From contig LT642633.1 of assembly GCA_900128585.1 (NCBI GenBank), positions 1 through 13,225 of the forward strand: a stretch of 13,225 bases of DNA, in the 5' to 3' direction. Shown piece by piece: positions 7,121 through 13,225 of the stretch. The translations under genes and the position numbers were made by a program. The notes beneath the pieces are model-generated. The model made no database searches and had not been told where the DNA came from. It worked only from the letters and a program-made list of their open reading frames with translations. The stretch comes from Stramenopiles sp. TOSAG23-3 (lineage: Eukaryota; Sar). Position 1 is the first letter of the stretch. Each line of letters starts with the position of its first letter.

Positions 7121-7129
7121 TCACCATGG
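7121..7129 (+). promoter_or_regulatory. Strong translation-start context of the ATPase gene
   Basis: TCACCATGG matches the favourable eukaryotic start context (A at -3, C at -1 and -2, G at +4). It fixes the ATPase start at 7126 and argues against use of a later Met. Confidence 0.7.
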
Positions 7130-10100
7130 CCACTCGAGAAGAGGCCTTGGAAAAGCTCGATGAGACCATTCAAGCAGACAAGGAAAGGTCCTCAGTTGAG
7201 ATTACTGCTGCATTCCAGGAGCAGAAAGCAAAAATGGCGGAGATTGCCGCCGCAAAAAAGGAAGCTAAAAAGGAGGGGAAAGAGCTTGATTTGCGCGCCG
7301 ATCTGCAAATGACCGAACATTCCTGCGATTTGGACGAATTGCTCGAGGAGCTCGGTACGGATCGCAAAACCGGTCTTTCCAAGCAGCAAGTGAAGGACAA
7401 GCAAGAAAAGGAAGGCTTCAACAGGTTGTCTCCTCCGTACGAAAAACCAGAGTGGCTGAAACTTTTGGAAACACAGAAAGGTTTTTTCAATATCCTCTTA
7501 TGGGCGGGGGCAACTCTATGCTTCATTGGGTACGGTTTGAACGAGTCCGTAGACAATTTATACCTTGGGATTGTTCTTTCGTTTGTTGTTACCGTCACGG
7601 GTATATTTGAATATTTTCAAGAGAAAAAGAGCAACGATTTGATGAATAGTTTCAAAAATATGTTGCCACCGGAAGTCCAGGTGCTTAGGGAAGGGCAATG
7701 GGACACTGTTGAAGCGCACGACATTTGCAGGGGTGATATTGTTAAGGTAGTGGCTGGAAACAAAATCCCTGCTGATTTTCGTGTCATTGAGTGCACTGAT
7801 GATATGAAAGTTGAGCAGTCTGCCTTGACTGGAGAACCTGATGCTTTGAGCCGCAATGCAAATATGTCGACAGAGACAAATCCTTTGGAAGCAAAAAATC
7901 TGTGCTTTTTTGGCACATTGTGCCCTCAAGGTTCGGCAAAGGGAATAATCGTTAATATTGGCGATAGTACGGTTATGGGTCGAATTAAAACCATCGCCAC
8001 GCAAACGGAAAATGTCCAAACTCCTATCAACAGAGAAATTGAACGGTTTGTTAAAATTGTTTCCAGCGTTGCAGTATTTTTGGGTGTAACTTTCTTCATT
8101 ATCGGTGCCATCAAAGAGACGGATTTTATCACAAACCTTGTGTTTATGATTGGTATCATTGTTGCAAACGTTCCGGAGGGTCTTCTAGCGACCGTTACCG
8201 TTTGCTTATCTTTGACTGCACAGCGAATGTTTTACAAAAATGTGCTGGTGAAGAATCTGGAGTCTGTTGAGACCTTGGGTTCCACCTCTTGCATCTGTTC
8301 AGACAAAACAGGGACGTTGACCATCAACAAGATGACTGTTGCAAATGTTTGCGTTGATACCACGATATATGAAACCCACTATTGCAGAACAAAAGCAGAC
8401 TTGCCGGAGTTAGATGTCACAAAGGATTCAGCAAGGCGTCTCATTCGCTGTGGGACATGCTGCAACAATGCTACGTTCCCAGCATCTGGACGCAGAGCAA
8501 GTGAAGACGACCCCAAAGGCGCCTATAAAAAAGGGGATGCTTTGCCATTTCGTAGTATCATCATGAAAGGCGGGGTGGAAGACAGCGTGATCAACTGGGT
8601 TACCGATGGTGATGCTTCGGAGAGTGCCATGATCAAATTCACTCAAGACCAAGGCATGTATAATGATGCAGCCGTGGAAGCATCAAAGGCAGCGGGTCTG
8701 GACGAGGTCGGAATTATGGGTGCCCGGGCGGCATACCCAAAAGTCAAGATTGAAAACAAAGGTCAAACGCGATCTTGGGAAATACCGTTTAATTCAAAGA
8801 ACAAGTATCAAGTATCTGTTCACAAACAGCCCGGGGATGCAAAGAAGGCGCTTCTCTTGATGAAAGGTGCCCCTGAACGCATCTTGGATCGATGTGCATA
8901 TGTTTGGCATGAGGGCGAGCGAGTAGAACTAACGGAAGACATGAAACAAAAGTACAACGATTTGAATCTTGACTTGGCGAAAATGGGAAGGCGGGTATTA
9001 GCCTTCTGTGAACAAGAGCTAGATGAGGCTAAGTACCCCGCAAATTGGGACGGGTTCAGTACAGATCCGCCTAATTTTCCTCTTGGGGAATCAGAAGAAG
9101 TTGTCAATGAAAAACTTGCGCAGCAAAAGGAGGGAGACAAACCTGTGGCGTACAAACAAACGTGTGAAAAGCTTACCTACATTGGTATGATGGCACTGAT
9201 TGATCCCCCTAGACGACAAGTTCCTGGGGCCGTAGACAAATGTAAATCGGCTGGTATCAAGGTAGTTATGGTCACTGGTGACCATCCTGCGACAGCCCAT
9301 GCAATTGCCAAGGAAGTTAACATTATCTGGGGGAACACAAAAGAAGAACAAGAGGAAGAAAACATGAAGAAATACGGCAATAAAATTGGGAAAGATGGTA
9401 AGGATAACCCAGAGTACGCACCTGCCAAAGTGGTTCCCGGTTGGACGTTTACACACTTGACGCCGCAAGAATGGTGGGATGCAACCTGTTCAAAGCAACA
9501 AATTGTCTTTGCTCGCACCTCACCGCAACAGAAACTAATTATCGTTGAAAATTTTCAGAAACGGGGGCAAGTTGTAGCCGTGACGGGTGATGGGGTCAAT
9601 GATGCGCCAGCGTTGAAAAAAGCTGACATTGGCGTAGCAATGGGAATTATGGGCTCGGAAGTTTCAAAAGATGCTGCTGACATGATTCTTCTGGACGATA
9701 ATTTCGCGTCAATTGTGTCGGGCGTTGAGGAAGGGCGTCTGATATTTGATAACCTGAAAAAGTCGATCGCGTATACTCTGTCTTCCAACATTCCAGAAAT
9801 TTCACCGTTTCTTGCATTTATAACTGTCAACATCCCTCTGCCTTTATCCACCATCCTGATTTTGTGCGTCGATTTAGGGACCGACATGGTCCCTGCTATT
9901 TCGATGGCGTGGGAAAATGCAGAAGCTGACATTATGAAAAGAAGACCTCGCGATGCCCAAAATGATCATTTGGTGACCATGCGCCTGGTGTGTTTTGCAT
10001 ACCTGCAGATTGGTGTCGTGCAGGCTTCTGCAGGCTTCTATGCCTGGATGACCATCCTGAGTGATTACGGGTACCAACCTAAAACACTTCCAGGCCTGGG

Positions 10101-11346
10101 GGCATTCGACAATTGGGGAAAACAATTGATGTACTGCAAAGTTAAAAATGGGGTGCTCCGAGATATCGATGGGAAGTATGCCACAACGCCATATGAAGAA
10201 ATGAAGCCAGGGGAAGTTAACAAATGGTTTAGCGAAGGGTATTTCTTCTGGGACGATGACATTACTGTTCTTGACGACCCATCAAAATCGTTGAGTGGTT
10301 TTGATTATGGGACTATTGACTCCTGCCATTTTCCTTCAAAAAATTTTGTTGGGCAATCCTCTACAGAATTTACCTGGACAAAGAAGGACAATTGGCCCCA
10401 AAACAATAAAGAAATCGAAACAACTGGAAAAAGGCGAGTAATTACTACCAACCAAATGCTTGCCCTACGAGAAGCGGGTTACATACCGTACATTCCATTT
10501 CGAGGCCGTATGTCCCCCTTTTTCAAAAAAGGTTGGTTGAATTGGGAAGTATCCGTGCAAGGCGAAGGACTTGGGGTACCAGGGATGGGAGAAACCCGGC
10601 AACTCAACTACCATTTTCAATCGCAACCGATTGGATACTATACCATCAAGAGTGGGGCGGAGAAGTACCAAAGGTCTGAATGGTTTGCTCATGTGACCAC
10701 TGCATCGTTTACGGCAGCGGATGTCAACGAATTCAAAGTAGCAGGCCTGAAAATGGGGAGCGAAGTGTACAAAGACAAAACTTCGTTTTTCTTGCCCGGG
10801 AGAAATTCGTCTGAATCTACGAAACTATTTACGAACTTTCCAATTGCAGATGAAGATATTGAGCAATCAGACGTCCCGAAAGCAAGCCACCAGACGGTCA
10901 ACAAACTTCATTCTTGGGTTCAAGATGGGAAAATATACCAGAACGTAGCCAGTCGACAAATGCAATCAGAAGCGCTGGCGCATGCACAATGTGGTGGCTT
11001 CATCTGTATCATTGTAGTCCAATGGGCCGATTTGATGATCTGCAAAACGCGATGGCTTTCGATCAGACACCAAGGTATGAAAAATCATATAATGAACTTC
11101 GGGCTTCTTTTTGAAACCTGTCTTGGGGCATTTTTATGCTATACGCCTGGTTTGGGCGATGTGCTTGGGACTCGTCCACTGCGATTGTTGCACTGGACTC
11201 CAGGCATGCCGTTTTGTTTGCTCATATTTTTATACGACGAAACTCGAAAAAAAATTATGCGTGATAGTAGTCAAACCATCACAGACAAAGTATCCGGTGA
11301 AAACTTTAAAAAAGCTGGATGGATGGAACGTATGACGTACTACTAA
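7126..11346 (+). CDS. P-type IIC Na+/K+-ATPase catalytic (alpha-type) subunit with giant M7-M8 loop
   Basis: This single frame of 1406 residues compares with about 1020 in animal alpha subunits. The pump couples ATP hydrolysis to Na+ export at the plasma membrane. Residues 1-60 are a charged, probably helical cytosolic tail. M1-M2 lies at about 120-165 with a short loop that lacks the animal ouabain-loop residues. The A domain has TGEP (235-238) where the family has TGES. M4 carries ANVPEGLL with Glu351. The P domain has CSDKTGTLT with phospho-Asp393. The N domain has KGAPER (580-585), and the hinge has TGDGVNDAP with Asp822 and Asp826. M5 has YTLSSNIPE (Ser887, Asn888, Glu891) and M6 has DLGTD (Asp916, Asp920). 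After M7 an exoplasmic loop of about 300 residues (981-1286) replaces the usual ~45 and lacks the SYGQ beta-docking motif. M8 has QWADL (Gln1299, Asp1302) and M9 has Glu1330. The protein ends TYY, as animal alpha subunits do. All residues of cation sites I-III are thus conserved. Ser887 (Lys in H+/K+ pumps) suits Na+/K+ exchange; a Na+-only pump is possible. Confidence 0.97.
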   Translation: MATREEALEKLDETIQADKERSSVEITAAFQEQKAKMAEIAAAKKEAKKEGKELDLRADLQMTEHSCDLDELLEELGTDRKTGLSKQQVKDKQEKEGFNRLSPPYEKPEWLKLLETQKGFFNILLWAGATLCFIGYGLNESVDNLYLGIVLSFVVTVTGIFEYFQEKKSNDLMNSFKNMLPPEVQVLREGQWDTVEAHDICRGDIVKVVAGNKIPADFRVIECTDDMKVEQSALTGEPDALSRNANMSTETNPLEAKNLCFFGTLCPQGSAKGIIVNIGDSTVMGRIKTIATQTENVQTPINREIERFVKIVSSVAVFLGVTFFIIGAIKETDFITNLVFMIGIIVANVPEGLLATVTVCLSLTAQRMFYKNVLVKNLESVETLGSTSCICSDKTGTLTINKMTVANVCVDTTIYETHYCRTKADLPELDVTKDSARRLIRCGTCCNNATFPASGRRASEDDPKGAYKKGDALPFRSIIMKGGVEDSVINWVTDGDASESAMIKFTQDQGMYNDAAVEASKAAGLDEVGIMGARAAYPKVKIENKGQTRSWEIPFNSKNKYQVSVHKQPGDAKKALLLMKGAPERILDRCAYVWHEGERVELTEDMKQKYNDLNLDLAKMGRRVLAFCEQELDEAKYPANWDGFSTDPPNFPLGESEEVVNEKLAQQKEGDKPVAYKQTCEKLTYIGMMALIDPPRRQVPGAVDKCKSAGIKVVMVTGDHPATAHAIAKEVNIIWGNTKEEQEEENMKKYGNKIGKDGKDNPEYAPAKVVPGWTFTHLTPQEWWDATCSKQQIVFARTSPQQKLIIVENFQKRGQVVAVTGDGVNDAPALKKADIGVAMGIMGSEVSKDAADMILLDDNFASIVSGVEEGRLIFDNLKKSIAYTLSSNIPEISPFLAFITVNIPLPLSTILILCVDLGTDMVPAISMAWENAEADIMKRRPRDAQNDHLVTMRLVCFAYLQIGVVQASAGFYAWMTILSDYGYQPKTLPGLGAFDNWGKQLMYCKVKNGVLRDIDGKYATTPYEEMKPGEVNKWFSEGYFFWDDDITVLDDPSKSLSGFDYGTIDSCHFPSKNFVGQSSTEFTWTKKDNWPQNNKEIETTGKRRVITTNQMLALREAGYIPYIPFRGRMSPFFKKGWLNWEVSVQGEGLGVPGMGETRQLNYHFQSQPIGYYTIKSGAEKYQRSEWFAHVTTASFTAADVNEFKVAGLKMGSEVYKDKTSFFLPGRNSSESTKLFTNFPIADEDIEQSDVPKASHQTVNKLHSWVQDGKIYQNVASRQMQSEALAHAQCGGFICIIVVQWADLMICKTRWLSIRHQGMKNHIMNFGLLFETCLGAFLCYTPGLGDVLGTRPLRLLHWTPGMPFCLLIFLYDETRKKIMRDSSQTITDKVSGENFKKAGWMERMTYY
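10066..10983 (+). other. Region encoding the enlarged M7-M8 exoplasmic loop
   Basis: Codons 981-1286 encode a hydrophilic segment between M7 (about 955-980) and M8 (about 1288-1305). It contains only two cysteines (1004 and 1067) that could form one disulfide, one N-glycosylation sequon (NSS at 1227-1229), and many Trp, Tyr and Phe residues that suggest a folded ectodomain rather than a floppy linker. It resembles no domain I can name. The short pre-M8 segment (about 1262-1286) may correspond to the end of the normal L7/8 loop. Confidence 0.8.
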
Positions 11347-12097
11347 TTTTGGGTAGTACTACGGCAATATAATTTATAACAGTTGGCACGAATTGAAGTG
11401 CTTCCTGAAAAACACGAAGGTGAACATGCTGATATATCAGCCCATGGGGATTGACCCTAATCAATATCCAGTGATTTATTACAACTCTGTTAGTGCAAAT
11501 CATTCATACGAAATTATGAGATGGGTGAATTGTGCATGCCCAACAGCACATACATTTACAGGTTACACTGGTGAAAGCAAAACTGAAGACGCATCATATG
11601 ATAAGTGATAAGATATTTTGGTTGGATTTATACGGAGAATTTAACGTAAGCTTATTGTAAGATTTTATAAGACTAAAAAGCACAACGATTATTTCGTCGT
11701 TTAATTAAAACGCCTAATCTCCTCCCAACTTGTCTTATATCCGCGAGATTTCTGGAAAGTAAATACAGTGTCCTATCATATTTTAAAGAACAAAATATAT
11801 GTTAAGGGATATTACTATTATATTATGATGATATTTATTAAAAAAAACAAATTTGTGAATTTCTTCATTATTTCCTTAGAGCCTATATACTACCTCCCAT
11901 TACTTTTTGTGAACCGGTATATTTCTACTATAATTCCTTAAACTGAGAGTCCATAGTTGGTGGGAGCACCAATACAACAGCAATAATAGATGAATAATTA
12001 TTATTCATTCATCATCTCAGACGACGACAGCAACAATAAATAACACAATATTACAGGATACCTTGGGGAAACTTATCTCTTCAACTCTTTTAAAGGT
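11347..12097. other. AT-rich spacer downstream of the ATPase gene
   Basis: This is 750 bp with no supportable gene. Directly after the ATPase stop, two short overlapping frames look mildly protein-like (about 11385-11457, and ATG 11426 to 11608), but neither has a recognisable product. Part of this is presumably the ATPase 3' UTR. The last 100 bp, rich in C, A and GAC/CAA steps, could be the leader of the next transcription unit. Confidence 0.55.
11990..12008. repeat. Perfect 9-bp inverted repeat with 1-nt centre
   Basis: ATGAATAAT, a single T, then ATTATTCAT form an almost perfect palindrome in AT-rich DNA. It could extrude as a cruciform, but stems this AT-rich are common by chance in this spacer. 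Confidence 0.5.
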
Positions 12098-12811
12098 ATG
12101 CGTCCGATCTGTTTACAATTGCCTGCACTTTTCACTTTTGAACTTTTGAAAATTGCAGGCATACGTCAAAAGACAGGACCAAATTTAAAATCAACCCCCC
12201 AAAAAAACACCTCAAAAACACCCCAAAATATGTCACAAACTCGAACTCTACGGGAGACGGAAGACAGTCGAACGGCTAATAGTCTGCCAGCCCCAGCTGC
12301 CCCAAACCATGCTCTCTACAAAGAGTACATGTTAAACCCGTCGGCACGGTTTCCAAGGCGCAGGGTGGACAGAACTGTGTGATTTGTAATAGCGAACGCG
12401 CTATCTAGGATACAGAAAACCTTGAAAACCTTAGTACAAATATTGTGCTGGAGGGGACCAATATTAAAATTGTCAGTGTGGAGGAGATAGAACTCCACAA
12501 GATAGCAATTGCTGAAGAAAAAGAACGTTTGTCACAAAAAAGGAAAGCAGAATCTGAAGCAAGGTAAGAGACAACATTTAAAGGGTTCAAAGAGACGAAA
12601 GGGTGGTGACCTGTCAAGCCAACTGGCAAAGTAAAAGAAAGCCCACGTTGAAAGAGAAAAACAAAATTCCCAATCAACAGGTAAAAGGCTTGAGGAAGAA
12701 AAAACTTACGAACAAACGGGGAAGAAGCTATGGGGCGAGAGCATGACGTCGCACCTCGCGGTTACTGTTCCGCAAACTGTCCTTGAGCATAGCGAGCGGG
12801 AAGTCGTGTAA
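12098..12811 (+). CDS. Putative multi-exon or decayed gene encoding a charged, coiled-coil-like protein
   Basis: Three protein-like segments follow one another in different frames. The first is an ATG frame (12098, or the better-looking ATG at 12230) to 12382 that includes NHALYKEYMLNPSARFPRRR. The second is 12409-12563, which has DTENLENLSTNIVLEG, then VEEIELHKIAIAEEKERL and QKRKAESEA. The third is about 12655-12811, which has RLEEEKTYEQTGKKLWGES and ends LEHSEREVV plus TAA at 12809. The second segment ends in AAG|GTAAGAG, a consensus 5' splice site at 12564. Acceptors at 12654 or 12687 restore the frame of the third segment, giving an intron of about 91 or 124 nt. Joining the first and second segments in frame would need a 44-nt intron (12365-12408, ending CTATCTAG); otherwise a frameshift and a stop (12406-12408) separate them. 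The family is not recognised. It may equally be a pseudogene. Confidence 0.35.
12120..12161. repeat. 8-bp inverted repeat around a T/A-rich loop
   Basis: TGCCTGCA at 12120-12127 is the reverse complement of TGCAGGCA at 12154-12161, with a 26-nt loop containing two CTTTTGAA steps. It overlaps the start of the putative 12098 frame, which argues for 12230 as that gene's start. Confidence 0.5.
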
Positions 12812-13010
12812 CAATACAAAAAAAATATTGGTAATATAAATGCTATTATTCAGCACCTTGATATTACATTGTGTACATGTTGTATATCAATCGTTACAGG
12901 GTCTTCATCATTGGATGTTCTTTAAAACCAGAGGGTATTTTTAGTATTTAAGGAAGGACAATTCGATAGTTAAGGAACACCGAACAAACTGAATTTTTCT
13001 TATTTTTTAG
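12812..13010. other. AT-rich stretch between the last two coding-like segments
   Basis: This is either an intron or 3' flank. It contains a second acceptor-like site (ATCGTTACAG, about 12890-12899) followed by a short open stretch, but nothing that can be called a gene. Confidence 0.35.
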
Positions 13011-13082
13011 GAGGAAGCACGACAAAAAGTGAAAAGTGAACAAAATATGAAAACCGGGCGATATGTAAATAGCTCAAATTAA
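13011..13082 (+). other. Possible terminal exon near the right edge
   Basis: A pyrimidine-rich run ending TTATTTTTTAG at 13010 is a good 3' splice-site candidate. It is followed by an open segment beginning EEARQKVKSEQNMKTGRY and ending in TAA at 13080-13082. Its Lys/Glu-rich character matches the segments at 12409-12811, so it may be a further exon of the same gene. No in-frame donor can be chosen with confidence; splicing straight from the 12564 donor would shift the frame. Confidence 0.25.
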
Positions 13083-13225
13083 GTTTATAATATCATATAG
13101 TCCAGGATTTGATTTTTCAAAGTGCAGACAATTATTAATTTAAAAGTACCTCCGGCACGATGACCCTGCTGATTGAAGTAGATTTAAGGATGTTGTGTAT
13201 CGTTTCGAATATATATTACAGTATT

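Larger units (their letters stand above)
5022..7125. other. Long AT-rich intergenic region with decayed repeats
   Basis: This is 2.1 kb between two plus-strand genes with no supportable CDS or RNA gene. The only ATG frame of note (6673-6879) is a short hydrophobic one with no coding signal. Repeat families occupy about 5198-5940 and are listed separately. A run of nine G residues lies at 6251-6259, and a perfect 6-bp inverted repeat with a 6-nt loop at 6856-6873. The promoter of the Na+/K+-ATPase gene must lie in the last part, but no TATA-like element can be chosen with confidence. Confidence 0.6.

Noticed and set aside
7170-9932. Several long antisense frames inside the ATPase gene
   Set aside because: They mirror the codon structure of a very well supported gene and have no recognisable motif.
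11393-11608. Short frame just downstream of the ATPase stop
   Set aside because: The first codon is TTG, and the first real ATG (11426) leaves 60 residues with no family resemblance; most likely 3' UTR.
12405-12677. Minus-strand frame of 90 codons
   Set aside because: It is antisense to the more protein-like, splice-bounded plus-strand segments and consists of hydrophobic Ser/Leu/Ile translation of AT-rich DNA.
1-13225. tRNA or rRNA genes
   Set aside because: No cloverleaf with a T-arm GTTCGA-type box or conserved rRNA segment was recognised by eye on either strand; a covariance-model scan would settle this.

Overview
The window looks like nuclear DNA from a marine eukaryotic alga, most likely an ochrophyte stramenopile (diatom or raphidophyte-like). 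Four observations support this. It has long intronless genes separated by very AT-rich spacers, and no bacterial operons or Shine-Dalgarno sites. It encodes a one-repeat MYB factor of the SHAQKYF class. It encodes an animal-type (P-type IIC) Na+/K+-ATPase catalytic subunit with a greatly enlarged M7-M8 loop, a form I recall from the raphidophyte Heterosigma. It encodes an mpaB/DUF2236 oxygenase-like domain fused to an Mpv17/PMP22 membrane domain. The lineage call is inference; no marker RNA gene is present.

Layout. At the left edge (1-367, minus strand) a stop-free, Ser/Asp/Glu/Pro-rich reading frame runs off the window; it is probably an exon or part of a retroelement polyprotein. After an AT-rich spacer comes the MYB gene (623-2017, minus). 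A roughly 1.1 kb divergent intergenic region (2018-3158) separates it from the oxygenase-Mpv17 fusion gene (3159-5021, plus). This region holds a four-run G-quadruplex motif, a C/A-rich tract, a 60-bp tandem duplication, and a degenerate copy of the start of the downstream gene between two identical 17-bp direct repeats. A 2.1 kb AT-rich spacer (5022-7125) contains several families of decayed direct repeats, one of which also occurs near the left edge. The Na+/K+-ATPase gene (7126-11346, plus) is a single 1406-codon frame. The last 1.9 kb is AT-rich and contains, from about 12098, a chain of charged, coiled-coil-like coding segments in shifting frames with splice-like junctions: either a small multi-exon gene or a decaying one.

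How the genes relate. There is no evidence that they act in one pathway. The ATPase should energise the plasma membrane by exporting Na+ from a marine cell. The fusion protein is predicted to be a membrane-bound haem oxygenase-like enzyme. The MYB protein is a nuclear regulator whose promoter region lies next to that of the fusion gene. The most unusual items are the oxygenase-Mpv17 fusion, the ATPase with an approximately 300-residue exoplasmic loop but no recognisable beta-subunit docking motif, and the bracketed gene-start fragment upstream of the fusion gene.
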